The notes: generated by a model not told the origin, from the sequence alone. Counted from the stretch's first letter, positions 16,174-25,660 are shown. The stretch: 64,000 nt of DNA from VBWE01 sp943372645 (GCA_943372645.1 CALRZN010000013.1:1-64000), one strand, 5' to 3'. Program-made: numbers and translations.

Positions 16174-16698
16174 CTACTTCTTCTTCAGCCTTCCCCCGGT
16201 AAAATAATACTTCCGGTAATACTCCTCTTTCAGATCGCTTATTATCACCCCGGAATGTACCGAAGCATGGGCAAACTTATCATTGCCTAAGTAAATGCCC
16301 ACGTGCGAAACCTGTCCGCGGCGGATTTTAAAAAACAGGATGTCGCCCTCGCGCAGTTCCCTGCGCGCAACAGTATCAACCTGCGGATAGAGATCGCGGG
16401 AACCTCCGAGTAGCGTTTTGCCGTAAACAGAACGGTACATGGCCGCCACAAACCCGGAACAATCAATGCCCTGTTTGGTATGCCCGGCATACCGGTACCG
16501 CGTGCCGATCCAGCTTTTTACTTCCCGGTACAGCAGCGGGGTGGCAGCCGAGTCAAAGTTCAGCCCGAAACCATTGTAATATACCCGCAGCAGGCTGTCG
16601 TTTTTGTGAACAGCTGCCAGCGAATCGGCCGAACCCTGGGCGTAAACCGTCCCGGTGAAAAATGCGCTTATTGCAAGTATTTTTATTTTACAAAACAA
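16174..16698 (-). CDS. exported NlpC/P60 cell-wall hydrolase
   Basis: The protein has 174 residues: a signal peptide (KIKILAISAFFTGTVYAQ) and one NlpC/P60 domain. The catalytic cysteine lies in KQGIDCSGFVAAMYR, the histidine in GQVSHVGIYLGN, and HAS follows as the usual third position. Such enzymes cut gamma-D-glutamyl-diaminopimelate links in peptidoglycan stem peptides. The only start that keeps the signal peptide is TTG at 16698, since an in-frame stop lies directly upstream and no ATG or GTG is available, so this gene uses a rare start codon. The next gene upstream begins 24 bp before it on the same strand's 3' side (16722), so co-transcription is likely. Confidence 0.87.
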   Translation of the reverse strand: MFCKIKILAISAFFTGTVYAQGSADSLAAVHKNDSLLRVYYNGFGLNFDSAATPLLYREVKSWIGTRYRYAGHTKQGIDCSGFVAAMYRSVYGKTLLGGSRDLYPQVDTVARRELREGDILFFKIRRGQVSHVGIYLGNDKFAHASVHSGVIISDLKEEYYRKYYFTGGRLKKK

Positions 16699-16721
16699 TG
16701 ATTATCAGTATTTAGTGTTGT

Positions 16722-17330
16722 TTATTTAATTTTGTTAATGAGGTTGATAAACAGCTCCCGGCCGGCCCTTGGACCGATGGAATTGTGCGCCCGCTCAAAT
16801 GTTTTAATGTCAAAATACGGTTCAAAGGCGGCGAGGTATTCCCCGGCGTTTCCCCCGAACGGTGGCTTGTCCGTATTCAGCGCATCATCGAAAAGCAGGC
16901 CTGCAAGTTGCCCGCCCGGTTTAAGCAAACGGCTGGCCTGTACAACATATTGTTTCCGCAGTTCGGGGTTGATGGCGCAAAAAAAAGTCTGTTCAATTAT
17001 GCGGTCAAACATACCCATGGCGGGAAAGCTTTGGTCGTTGAAAAAGTCGCCGCAGAGCAGCTGGTTTTTCGGAAAGTCCGGCACACGTTCGCTGAACAGT
17101 TGCAGTGCGGCCGGGGCAATATCCACGATGTAGGTGTTCCGGAATCCGTTTTTCCACAGGTATTCCGGTTCCCAGCCATGGCCGGCGCCGGGAATGAGGA
17201 TGAACAGGTTCTTGTCCGTCAGCTGGTCAAAATACGCCTGCAGGGGCGGCGAAATGGTGCCGATATTCCATCCCGAATCGTCGGCCAGGTAACGGTTATT
17301 CCAGTAGTTGCTGTCGAGTTCCAGTTCCAT
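16722..17330 (-). CDS. SAM-dependent methyltransferase, thiopurine methyltransferase-like
   Basis: The protein has 202 residues. The N-terminal WNNRYLADDSGWNIGTISPPLQ and the LILIPGAGHGWEPEYLWKNGF SAM-binding loop match the TPMT-like (PF05724) class, as do RIIEQTFFCAI and KPGGQLAGLLFD. The true substrates of bacterial members are often small thiols, tellurium/selenium compounds or unknown metabolites; the thiopurine name only marks the family. It lies upstream of the NlpC/P60 gene and is divergent from prmA. The promoter element ends 5 bases before the ATG. Confidence 0.85.
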   Translation of the reverse strand: MELELDSNYWNNRYLADDSGWNIGTISPPLQAYFDQLTDKNLFILIPGAGHGWEPEYLWKNGFRNTYIVDIAPAALQLFSERVPDFPKNQLLCGDFFNDQSFPAMGMFDRIIEQTFFCAINPELRKQYVVQASRLLKPGGQLAGLLFDDALNTDKPPFGGNAGEYLAAFEPYFDIKTFERAHNSIGPRAGRELFINLINKIK

Positions 17331-17335
17331 ACCTG

Positions 17336-17343
17336 CAAATTTA
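17336..17343 (-). promoter_or_regulatory. -7 promoter element TAAATTTG of the methyltransferase gene
   Basis: On the minus strand it reads TAAATTTG; the A of the ATG is 6 nt away, again predicting a leaderless transcript. Confidence 0.6.
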
Positions 17344-17458
17344 ACATTATCTGCGGGTTGCGCGGCGCGGGCATTTCTGCCGATTGTGGAAAATTAAACC
17401 CGTCTACGGCCTGTTTTTTGCGTAACAAATCGTTGATTTGCGCGTCATAAACAATCAC

Positions 17459-18310
17459 GTGGACTACTACGAATACACCATTGAATTAAAGCCCCGCATG
17501 CCTGCGGCCGACCTGCTGGTTACTGAACTGGCTGAAACGGGTTTTGAAAGTTTTGAAGACACGCCTTCGGGTTTCAAAGCCTGGATACCAGCCGATGTGC
17601 ATAACGAAGCTGCACTGGCCCCGCTCACAAACTGGGATCAGGCCATTGCGCAACTTTTGTTTACCCAACGCATTATACCGGGTCAGAACTGGAACAGTGC
17701 CTGGGAAAGTAATTTTCAGCCCGTAGTGATTGCCGGAATATGCAGTATCCGCGCACCTTTTCACGATCCGGTTCCGGAAATGGAATATGAACTGGTGATT
17801 GCTCCGCAGATGTCTTTTGGCACCGGGCACCACGAAACAACGGCGTTAATGGTCGAAAAGTTATTAACAATGCAGCTGGCGGGCGTGTCGATAATGGACA
17901 TGGGCTGTGGTACCGGTGTGCTGGGCATACTGGCCGCAATGCGCGGAGCCTCACCCGTGAGCGGCATTGACACCGAAGACAACGCGGTGGAAAACGCCCG
18001 CGAAAATGTGAACCGCAACCTGCCGCCCCGCGCGGATGGCAGCCCGGCCATGACTGTTGAAAAAGGTGACGAACGGTTACTGCCGGGCACCCGCTTTCAG
18101 CTTATCTTAGCGAATATCAATAAGAACGTGCTGAAGCACAGCCTGCCCGCCTATACGGATGCGCTGCTGCCCGGCGGTGAACTGCTGCTCAGCGGCTTTT
18201 TTGTAACCGACGAAAACGAACTGAAGGAACGCGCTGCAACCTGCGGACTCACATTTGCAGGGAATGCATCAAAAAACAACTGGAGCCTGTTACATTTTAT
18301 CAAAACATAA
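17459..18310 (+). CDS. prmA: ribosomal protein L11 methyltransferase
   Basis: The protein has 283 residues from the GTG at 17459 (MDYYEYTIEL). It has the PrmA layout: an N-terminal L11-recognition domain and a C-terminal Rossmann domain with PQMSFGTGHHETTALM, MDMGCGTGVLGILAAMRGA and LANINKNVL. PrmA trimethylates lysines and the N-terminus of L11. No ATG exists at the N-terminus; GTG fits the family start better than the TTG at 17438. A near match to the promoter element (TTGATTTG at 17433-17440) lies 19 bp upstream. The next gene begins 8 bp after the stop. Confidence 0.9.
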   Translation: MDYYEYTIELKPRMPAADLLVTELAETGFESFEDTPSGFKAWIPADVHNEAALAPLTNWDQAIAQLLFTQRIIPGQNWNSAWESNFQPVVIAGICSIRAPFHDPVPEMEYELVIAPQMSFGTGHHETTALMVEKLLTMQLAGVSIMDMGCGTGVLGILAAMRGASPVSGIDTEDNAVENARENVNRNLPPRADGSPAMTVEKGDERLLPGTRFQLILANINKNVLKHSLPAYTDALLPGGELLLSGFFVTDENELKERAATCGLTFAGNASKNNWSLLHFIKT

Positions 18311-18317
18311 CGAACTG

Positions 18318-21300
18318 ATGAGGAAGTGGATTGTGATGATCGGCTGTTTGTTCAGCCTGCAGGGTTTGGTGGCCCAGCCCCAGATCAAGAGTTTCAGTGA
18401 AGATCCGGTGAAATTTATTGCCGAGCTCGAAACGTATTTTGAAGCCACCGACAAAAAGGCCGGCCGCGAATACGTGGAGGAGTTCACCAAACTGTACTGG
18501 ATCACCAACAAAGTAGACGATTCCAAAAAACAGGCGGTTTACAAAAACTGCAACCAGATGCTCAAGCGGCGTTTCAAACCCACGCCCGAGTTTACCAATT
18601 ACCTGAACGCGGTGAAAGCGTTTGTGGACAACAATCTGCCTGCAACTGCCTGGAGCGACTGGCAGGTGTGTTTTGATAAAATGGCTGCCGGCAAATCGAA
18701 CATCAACTTTGCCAGTTACATTGAAATGAGCGAAAACCTGTTTGCAGATAACACGTTCTACAAATCCGTTACCACCACCTGGAAAGCGGATAACCGCAAC
18801 TGGCAGATCGTATGCGATTCGGTGCCGCTGATTAAATTTACGTCGCTCAACCTCAAATGTTATTCAAAAGGCGACAGTTCTTCCATTTACAATACGTCCG
18901 GCGTTTTTAACCCGGTAAAAGGGGAGTGGGTTGGCAAAGGCGGAAAAGTAAACTGGCGCCGTGTAGGCATTCCCGAAAGTGAAGTGTATGCCGAACTGCG
19001 CAATTATAAGATCACATTGAAAAGCGGCGGCTACGATGCCGATACGGTTACGTATTTCAACAAAAGTTATTTCCAGGGCAAACCCATCCAGGGCAAACTG
19101 TCTGAAAAAATTGTTGCCGATGCCACAGACAAAAACGCCAGTTTCCCCAAGTTCCAGTCGTATTCGCAGCGTTACCAGATTAAGTCGCTGTTTCCGAACG
19201 TTGACTTTGAAGGTGGTTTCACGCAGGTAGGTGCACGCATCATCGGGTCGGGAACTAAAACAGAGCCGGCTTACGTGGTGTTCAAACGCAACAGCAAGGA
19301 TTTTTTACGGGTAAACGGGCAGAGCTTTGTAATCACCAAAGAACGCCTGACCTGCGCCGATGCCGGTGTGCGGTTTATGATCGACAAAGATTCGATTGTA
19401 CACCCGAACCTCGATTTCAAATATTTTATCGACAGCAACAAGGTGGTGTTGTACCGCAGCGGCGACGGTATAACGGCCACACCGTACTACGATTCGTACC
19501 ACAAAGTTGATATTGATGCGGAACAGATTGTGTGGAAAACCGATGAGCCCCGCATAGTGCTGCGCACGCTTCCCGGCAGTTCACTCGGTGAGGCCGATTT
19601 CATTTCAAGTTCCTATTTCCGCCAGTACATCTACGATAAAATCCTGGGCATGGAAAGCATCCACCCGCTGGTGCGCATCCGCGATTTTGTGTACAAGAAA
19701 AACGACAGCATCCGCGATTTCACCGTTACACAACTGGCCAGTTACTGGAAAATTTCGCCCGAAAACCTGCGGCCAACACTTTTGCCGCTTTCCAACGCCG
19801 GCTTTATTATTTATGATGTAAGGGCCGATCAGATCACCGCAAAAGACAAACTGTTCACCTACGTACTGGCCCGCGCCAAGCAGATCGATTACGATGTGCT
19901 TGACTTCCAGTCGAAGGTGCAGCCCGGAACACCCAACGCGTCTATCAACCTGCTGAACAACGACCTTACGGTACTGGGTGTGGAAGAAGTGGCGCTGAGT
20001 GATTCGCAGAACGTAACCGTATTCCCCAAAGAAGGTGTAGTGATTCTGAAAAAGAACAGGAACTTTACCTTCCAGGGCTCCATCATGGCGGGCCGTTTCG
20101 ACTATTACGGCAAACAGTTCGCGTTTGATTACGATGCGTTTAAGCTGAACCTGAACAACGTGGACTCGGTTCGTATCTGGGTTGACGGCGACAAACCCGA
20201 CCCGCAGGATCCGCGTGGCCGCCCGATCCAGATTAAGGTAACGAGCGTAATCGAAAACCTGAACGGGGAACTGCTCATTGATTTGCCGGCGAACAAATCA
20301 GGCATTAAACCGTATCCGAAATACCCGGTATTTACCTCGTCGAAAGAATCGTTTGTGTATTACGACAAACCTTCGATTCACAAAGGCGTTTACAAACGCG
20401 ATGATTTTTATTTCAAACTCGATCCGTTTACCATTGACTCGCTCGATAACTTTTCGAACGAAGGTTTAAAATTCCTCGGTACGTTTAAATCGGCCGGTAT
20501 TTTCCCGGAAATGCGCGACACGCTTACGCTGCAGCCCGACTATTCCCTCGGCTTTCTGCGCCGTTCGCCCCCCGGCGGTTTGAGCAACTACGGCACGAAG
20601 GCGAAATTTAATCAGACCTTCCGCCTCAGCAACCAGGGCCTGCACGGTAACGGTTCTATTGATTACCAGACCTCGAACATCCAGTCAGACGATTTCCTGT
20701 TCTTCCCCGATTCGGTAAGCGGCATTGCGCAAACATTTGTGATGCGCGAACAAAAAGGGAAAATCGAGTACCCGGAAGCCAAAGGCGAGAATGTGAAAGT
20801 GGGTTGGGCCCCGAAAAAGGACAAGATGAAACTGACCAGCCAGGACAAAAAATTCAGCATGTACAATGCGAGTTCGGAGTTCGGCGGAACACTTACGCTT
20901 ACGCCGAAAGAACTTTCGGGCAACGGCCGCCTCGAGTTTTCGGCTGCTGAAATGGATTCGAAGAAAATGGTATTCAAACAACATATTGTGGATGCCGATA
21001 CGTCCGACTTCCGCCTGAAAGCATTGGAACTGGCCGGCCTGGCGTTTGATACCAAAAACATGAATGCGCACCTCGATTTCGATAAACGCGAGGGCGAGTT
21101 TAAGGCAAACGGCAAAGGCTCAATCGTTACCTTCCCGGTGAACCAGTACATCTGTTACATGGAGCAGTTCAAGTGGTTCATGGACAAGAGCGAAATTGAA
21201 ATGGGCACGCCTGACAAACCGAAATCGGGACAAACCGATATCAACATCGAAGGGCCTGAATTTATTTCCATTCACCCGAAACAGGATTCGCTCCGCTTCA

Positions 21301-22796
21301 ATGCACCGAAAGCGAAATACGATCTGAAAAACTACATCATCTCGGCACGCGAAGTGAAAAAGATCAACGTGGCCGACGCGGAAATCATCCCGCACAAAGG
21401 CGATGTGGTAATCGAGAAAAATGCAAAGATGCAGACCCTCGAGAACGCCGAAATCATTGCCAACGCCGTTACCCGTTACCACAAAGTGTTTAACTCCACG
21501 GTGAATGTGTATGCCCGCAAGAGTTACGAAGCCTACGGCGATTACGCGTACGTGGACGAACTGAAGCAGGAACAGATTATTCACTTCGCCAAGATTGCGC
21601 CCGATACGAGCGGGCAGTCGTACGCTGAAGGTGCTATTTCTGACTCATCGAAATTTACACTCAGTCCGGCCTTTGATTTCCGCGGCAAGGTGGTGATGGC
21701 GGCGAACAACCAGTTCCTGGAATTTAACGGTTCCACCCGCCTTACACACGATTGTTCCATCGGCAAGGCCCGTATGAAATTCAAGAGCGAAATCAACCCG
21801 CTGCAGATCATGATCCCGGTTTCCGACAAGCCGGTGGATCACGAAAACGTTCCGATCGGGCTGGGCATTATGAGTACGCTGGTGGATTCGGCGCGTATCT
21901 ATTCCGGATTCCTTTCGCCCCAGGAGGGCAAGAGCGACGTGCGGGTAATTACGTCTGACGGGTTCCTTGTATTTGACAAACCTTCGCAGGAATACCGCGT
22001 AGCCAACAAAGAGAAACTGGTGGAACGTTCGCTGCCGGGAAATTACATCGCTTTTTCAACACGTAGTTGTTCCGTAACCGGCGAAGGAAAAATGAACCTC
22101 GGCACCGACCTTGGGCAGGTAAAACTGGTTCCGATCGGTAATTCGACCAATTTCAGCCTTACCGACAGCACTATTTTCGACCTGATGCTGATTGTTGATT
22201 TCTTCTTCGACGACGGTATTATGGACAAAATGGCAGACATGATTAACGCCAATTCCGGCCTGGCACCCACCGACTTTTCGAGCCCGACTTTCCAGCGTGC
22301 GCTCACGGAACTCGTTGGAAAAGAGAAGGCTGACAAATATATTACCCAGCTGAACCTGTACGGATCGTTCAAAAAATTCCCGGACGAACTGAAGTACGCC
22401 CTGCTGTTTAACGACGTGAAAATGAAGTGGAACCAGAAAGCCCGCTCGTACATGTCAGTAGGTAAATTGGGCCTGGGTAACGTAAATAAGAATCAAATTA
22501 ATAAATTTGTGGAAGGAAAGATCCAGCTCGAACGGAAAAGAGGGGGCGATGTGCTCCATATTTACTTCGAACTGGATGGTGGAAACTGGTACTACTTCAA
22601 GTACGTAAACGGGCTGATGATTGCCATTTCTTCGAACGACGCCTTCAACAATGCGATCAAAGAGCTGAAGGACGAGAAGAAGAAAGTGGAAGCAGAAAAG
22701 GGCGGAAAACCCTACCGTTATACGATCGGGAATCCCCAGGACAAAGGGATGTTCCTGAAGAAGTGGGACAGGGCAAACGCCGGTTCCGAAGAGTAA
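18318..22796 (+). CDS. very large exported protein of unknown function
   Basis: The protein has 1,492 residues. A signal peptide (MRKWIVMIGCLFSLQGLVAQ) is followed by an alpha-helical region (about residues 25-150) and then a very long beta-rich body without transmembrane helices, rich in short alternating hydrophobic/charged strands with aromatic residues. The last 60 residues are highly charged (KELKDEKKKVEAEKGG). No enzyme motif is visible. Length and composition suggest a periplasmic or surface beta-solenoid, comparable in style to OstA/AsmA-like bridge proteins, but this is a guess and the family is not recognised. It sits between prmA (8-bp gap) and plsY (27-bp gap), so the three probably form one operon. 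Confidence 0.85.
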   Translation: MRKWIVMIGCLFSLQGLVAQPQIKSFSEDPVKFIAELETYFEATDKKAGREYVEEFTKLYWITNKVDDSKKQAVYKNCNQMLKRRFKPTPEFTNYLNAVKAFVDNNLPATAWSDWQVCFDKMAAGKSNINFASYIEMSENLFADNTFYKSVTTTWKADNRNWQIVCDSVPLIKFTSLNLKCYSKGDSSSIYNTSGVFNPVKGEWVGKGGKVNWRRVGIPESEVYAELRNYKITLKSGGYDADTVTYFNKSYFQGKPIQGKLSEKIVADATDKNASFPKFQSYSQRYQIKSLFPNVDFEGGFTQVGARIIGSGTKTEPAYVVFKRNSKDFLRVNGQSFVITKERLTCADAGVRFMIDKDSIVHPNLDFKYFIDSNKVVLYRSGDGITATPYYDSYHKVDIDAEQIVWKTDEPRIVLRTLPGSSLGEADFISSSYFRQYIYDKILGMESIHPLVRIRDFVYKKNDSIRDFTVTQLASYWKISPENLRPTLLPLSNAGFIIYDVRADQITAKDKLFTYVLARAKQIDYDVLDFQSKVQPGTPNASINLLNNDLTVLGVEEVALSDSQNVTVFPKEGVVILKKNRNFTFQGSIMAGRFDYYGKQFAFDYDAFKLNLNNVDSVRIWVDGDKPDPQDPRGRPIQIKVTSVIENLNGELLIDLPANKSGIKPYPKYPVFTSSKESFVYYDKPSIHKGVYKRDDFYFKLDPFTIDSLDNFSNEGLKFLGTFKSAGIFPEMRDTLTLQPDYSLGFLRRSPPGGLSNYGTKAKFNQTFRLSNQGLHGNGSIDYQTSNIQSDDFLFFPDSVSGIAQTFVMREQKGKIEYPEAKGENVKVGWAPKKDKMKLTSQDKKFSMYNASSEFGGTLTLTPKELSGNGRLEFSAAEMDSKKMVFKQHIVDADTSDFRLKALELAGLAFDTKNMNAHLDFDKREGEFKANGKGSIVTFPVNQYICYMEQFKWFMDKSEIEMGTPDKPKSGQTDINIEGPEFISIHPKQDSLRFNAPKAKYDLKNYIISAREVKKINVADAEIIPHKGDVVIEKNAKMQTLENAEIIANAVTRYHKVFNSTVNVYARKSYEAYGDYAYVDELKQEQIIHFAKIAPDTSGQSYAEGAISDSSKFTLSPAFDFRGKVVMAANNQFLEFNGSTRLTHDCSIGKARMKFKSEINPLQIMIPVSDKPVDHENVPIGLGIMSTLVDSARIYSGFLSPQEGKSDVRVITSDGFLVFDKPSQEYRVANKEKLVERSLPGNYIAFSTRSCSVTGEGKMNLGTDLGQVKLVPIGNSTNFSLTDSTIFDLMLIVDFFFDDGIMDKMADMINANSGLAPTDFSSPTFQRALTELVGKEKADKYITQLNLYGSFKKFPDELKYALLFNDVKMKWNQKARSYMSVGKLGLGNVNKNQINKFVEGKIQLERKRGGDVLHIYFELDGGNWYYFKYVNGLMIAISSNDAFNNAIKELKDEKKKVEAEKGGKPYRYTIGNPQDKGMFLKKWDRANAGSEE

Positions 22797-22823
22797 GTTG
22801 GAGTTGAATTAAACGCTATACCA

Positions 22824-23489
22824 TTGATATCAACTGGATCAGCATTGGCCCTGGTGGCCGCCTACCTGCTCGGTGCAATTCCAAGCGCCGTTTGGATCGG
22901 AAAGCTGTTTTACGGCATTGATGTGCGTGAGCACGGCAGCGGTAACGCAGGTGCAACCAATACCTTCCGTACGCTCGGCAAAAAAGCCGGCATACCGGTG
23001 CTGCTTATTGACATCCTCAAGGGCTTTGCAGCCGTAAACTTAGTTTGGTTTGCCGGCGACTACCGTCCCAATACGAACGATTTTATTGAAATGCAGCTGG
23101 CCTTAGGCGTGGCGGCCGTTATCGGTCACATTTTCCCGGTGTATGTAGGTTTCCGCGGGGGCAAAGGCATTTCCACGCTGTTCGGGGTTATCATGGCGGT
23201 GCATCCCGCAGCCTGCCTGGGCGCGGCCGGGGTTTTCATCGCGGTGTTCCTGCTTACCAATTATGTATCACTGGGCTCCATGTCGGCCGGTATTTCCCTG
23301 CCGTTTATCATCGCTTTCTTTTTTCCGCAAACGGCGTTTCCGCCCATGGTGCTGTTCTCGGTACTCGTGGCCGTGCTGGTGGTAATCACACACCAGAAAA
23401 ACATCGAACGCCTCATCCACCGCAAAGAATCCAAAATCAGGCTGGTGAAACGGAGTGCTCCTGCATCGCAGGAAGAAGCGGTATCCTGA
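22824..23489 (+). CDS. plsY: acyl-phosphate:glycerol-3-phosphate acyltransferase
   Basis: The protein has 221 residues with about five or six membrane helices. The three PlsY motifs are present: GSGNAGATNTFR, LLIDILKG and GFRGGKGISTLFG. The enzyme makes lysophosphatidate from acyl phosphate and glycerol-3-phosphate, the first step of membrane phospholipid synthesis. The start is TTG at 22824 (or the ATT before it), since no ATG precedes AYLLGAIPSA closely enough. A basic C-terminal tail extends beyond the usual end. It is the last gene of the prmA group; a large palindrome follows. Confidence 0.93.
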   Translation: MISTGSALALVAAYLLGAIPSAVWIGKLFYGIDVREHGSGNAGATNTFRTLGKKAGIPVLLIDILKGFAAVNLVWFAGDYRPNTNDFIEMQLALGVAAVIGHIFPVYVGFRGGKGISTLFGVIMAVHPAACLGAAGVFIAVFLLTNYVSLGSMSAGISLPFIIAFFFPQTAFPPMVLFSVLVAVLVVITHQKNIERLIHRKESKIRLVKRSAPASQEEAVS

Positions 23490-23544
23490 ATTGTATAAAG
23501 TAGCCGGATTACAAAGGATGTGCCTGTAAAACAGATACTGCACC

Positions 23545-23776
23545 AGTTTGCAGTTGGCAATTTGCAGTTTGCAGTTTTTGTTTTTTTTCCGGAAGCAGCT
23601 CGTTTTCCTTACGCAGATCAAATAAAAAAGCGCTTCGCCGGGGCGAAACGCTTTTGAATTTTATTTAAGGAAAACGGACTTGTTCTATTTGACGAGCAAA
23701 ACTGCAAACTGCAAATTGCAAACTGATTCAACACCCTATTTTATAAAATCCGGGATTTGTTGTAAAGACTATTTTA
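23545..23776. repeat. nested palindromes between convergent plsY and rlmI
   Basis: The outer arms 23545-23579 and 23698-23725 are made of GCAGTTTGCAG words. A second pair TCGTTTTCCTTA / TAAGGAAAACGG lies inside, and the centre is a strong hairpin, AAAAGCGCTTCGCC with GGCGAAACGCTTTT (about 23627-23656), flanked by A and T runs. The right flank 23732-23776 carries the CTATTTTATAA ... CTATTTTA tail also seen near 5840 and 13511. The central hairpin would work as a terminator for both convergent genes. Confidence 0.75.
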
Positions 23777-23785
23777 CAGCTGCAA

Positions 23786-24973
23786 TTACTCCACAAACAA
23801 CACCATCCCTTTCAGGTATTCGCCTTCCGGGTGATAAATGCTGATGGCGTGATCGGCAGGCTGGGTGAGGTGGTGCAGCACGCGCACGTTGCGTTTGGCC
23901 ACAATAGCGGCTGACATTACCGTGTTAAAGAACAGGTGTCGTTCTACCACCTGCGAACACGAAAACGTGAACAGGATGCCGCCCGGTTTTATTTTCTGAA
24001 ATGCTTCTGCATTGAGGCGTTTGTACCCCATCACGGCGTTGTGTTTTACCGAAACGTGTTTGGCAAATGCCGGCGGATCGAGCACGATCACATCGTAGCG
24101 GTTGTCTTTGTCTTTCAGAAACTCAAACGTGTCCATGGCAAACGACTGGTGAATGCCGCTCAGTCCGTTCAGTTCCATGTTGCGGTCGGTGAGTTCAATG
24201 GCTTTTTTCGAACTGTCCACGCTGTGTACTTCGGTTGCCCCGGCTTTACCGGCATAAACAGAGAAACCGCCGGTGTAACAGAATGTATTGAGTACACTTT
24301 TGCCTTTGCTGTAATGCGCCAGCAGCTGGCGGTTGTCGCGCTGGTCAATAAAAAAGCCTGTTTTCTGGCCGGTTTCCCAGTCAATGTGAAACTGGTGACC
24401 GTTTTCTTTCACCACCGTATCGCGGCGTTCACCAAAGAGGTAGCTGTTGCTCATCTGTTCGGCTGCGCGCGAGGGAAGTGTTTCGCCGCTTTTGTCGTAC
24501 ACCGCCTGGAGACGGTCGCCGAGCGTGGTTTTAAGTGCTTCGGTTATTTCGTGGCGCATCATGTGCATGCCGATGGAGTGGGCCTGCAGCACGGCGGTGC
24601 CGTCGTAATAATCAATAATGAGTCCGGGCAGGCCGTCGCCTTCTGCAAAAATGAGGCGGAACACATTCGTATCGGGGTTGGTGGAAATGCCGGTGGCGGT
24701 GCGGAAATCCCATGCTTTTTTAATTTTCATGGCCCAGAACGCCGCATCTGGTTCCATCTGTTCGAACGAAAAAATGCGCACCATAATGGAGCCGTCCTGG
24801 TAATGCCCGGTTCCGAGGTATTCATCCTGGTTCGAATAGACTTCCACCACATCGCCGTCGGCAGCAGTACCGTACATTTTTTTGAGGGCACCCGAAAACA
24901 CCCAGGGGTGAAAGCGGCGCAGCGACTGGTCTTTACCCGAGCGCAGGACAATTTTTGTTACTGATTTGGCCAT
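23786..24973 (-). CDS. rlmI: RlmI-type 23S rRNA cytosine-C5 methyltransferase
   Basis: The protein has 395 residues from the ATG at 24973 (MAKSVTKIVLRSGKDQSL). The N-terminal PUA domain contains HPWVFSGALKKM. The Rossmann domain has VLNTFCYTGGFSVYAGKAGATEV, the catalytic-region motif VIVLDPPAFAKH and FSCSQVVE, as in E. coli RlmI, which methylates 23S rRNA C1962. A promoter element lies 18 bp upstream of this ATG, so I reject the in-frame extension to 25024. Monocistronic, convergent with plsY. Confidence 0.9.
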   Translation of the reverse strand: MAKSVTKIVLRSGKDQSLRRFHPWVFSGALKKMYGTAADGDVVEVYSNQDEYLGTGHYQDGSIMVRIFSFEQMEPDAAFWAMKIKKAWDFRTATGISTNPDTNVFRLIFAEGDGLPGLIIDYYDGTAVLQAHSIGMHMMRHEITEALKTTLGDRLQAVYDKSGETLPSRAAEQMSNSYLFGERRDTVVKENGHQFHIDWETGQKTGFFIDQRDNRQLLAHYSKGKSVLNTFCYTGGFSVYAGKAGATEVHSVDSSKKAIELTDRNMELNGLSGIHQSFAMDTFEFLKDKDNRYDVIVLDPPAFAKHVSVKHNAVMGYKRLNAEAFQKIKPGGILFTFSCSQVVERHLFFNTVMSAAIVAKRNVRVLHHLTQPADHAISIYHPEGEYLKGMVLFVE

Positions 24974-24991
24974 AATTCCGTTGTTGGACTG

Positions 24992-24999
24992 CAAAAGTA
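24992..24999 (-). promoter_or_regulatory. -7 promoter element TACTTTTG of rlmI
   Basis: On the minus strand it reads TACTTTTG, a full TAnnTTTG match. The predicted leader is about 13 nt. Confidence 0.55.
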
Positions 25000-25123
25000 G
25001 CATTGATCGGGTAATAAAACACATTTGTCGGTTCTTTTAACCGGCCGGGATAAAATCGCTTGTGTATCCGGGATTTGTTTTGAACCTTACATAAAGAATA
25101 TAAACAGAAAAACGATCCGAACC

Positions 25124-25444
25124 ATGAAAAAAACACTGCTCTTTTTAGCCCTTTTAGCCGGTATTACTACTACCGGAATCAGCATCAGTGCCTGGAAACC
25201 CGCAGCCGACAAGGTGGAAACCAAAGGCAGCATTTCGTTCTCGATTTACAACGACACCAGCAACGATTTTCCGTTTTACCTGCGTGGCGGTAAAAACTAT
25301 ATCAACCACGGGGTAACCAACCGCTACAACGAAGATGCAGGTGCCGAGTTTTATTATTACGACAATGGCAAAGGCAAACTGTGGTTCAAAGTTACTTCAG
25401 ACATGAACGGCAAAGACTACAAACTGTCGCAGCTTATCGACTAG
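25124..25444 (+). CDS. small exported protein, 106 residues
   Basis: It starts MKKTLLFLALLAGITTTGIS, a clear signal peptide, and the mature part of about 85 residues is rich in Tyr, Asn, Lys and Gly (FYLRGGKNYINHG, EFYYYDNGKGKLWFKV). It ends in a predicted beta-rich domain with no cysteine. The family is not recognised; it is probably a small periplasmic or secreted beta-sandwich. The A-rich leader (AAAAACGATCCGAACC) is typical of Bacteroidota translation starts. An intrinsic terminator follows 40 bp after the stop, so it is a stand-alone gene. Confidence 0.75.
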   Translation: MKKTLLFLALLAGITTTGISISAWKPAADKVETKGSISFSIYNDTSNDFPFYLRGGKNYINHGVTNRYNEDAGAEFYYYDNGKGKLWFKVTSDMNGKDYKLSQLID

Positions 25445-25483
25445 TTTACGCCAAAGGCTTACATTACCTACACACCTGTAAGG

Positions 25484-25525
25484 ACATCCCGTATCGTTCC
25501 GTTGAGGAATCGGACGGGATGTTTA
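25484..25525 (+). terminator. intrinsic terminator
   Basis: The stem ACATCCCGT / ACGGGATGT with an inner TTCC / GGAA pair is followed by TTTAATTT. Confidence 0.7.
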
Positions 25526-25591
25526 ATTTAAAGGATCGTATTAAGTAATCCGTTTTCCAAAATTCTGTTTTTTATAAAAAAGTTCTTCGTT

Positions 25592-25660
25592 CAGTCATTA
25601 GTCATCAGGCATTAGGCAGTAGGGAATCCTTTTTCCTACTGCCTAATGACTAATGACTGG
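25592..25660. repeat. inverted repeat, 'CATTAGGCAGTAGG' word type
   Basis: The arms 25592-25623 and 25635-25660 are reverse complements made of GTCATTAG and GCATTAGGCAG words, the same family as 3831-3900. The left flank carries GGATCGTATTAAG, a variant of the GATCGTTTAA boundary word. Confidence 0.75.

Noticed and set aside
23936..24964. 342-codon plus-strand frame opposite rlmI
   Set aside because: A shadow of the RlmI coding sequence, which has all motifs of its family.
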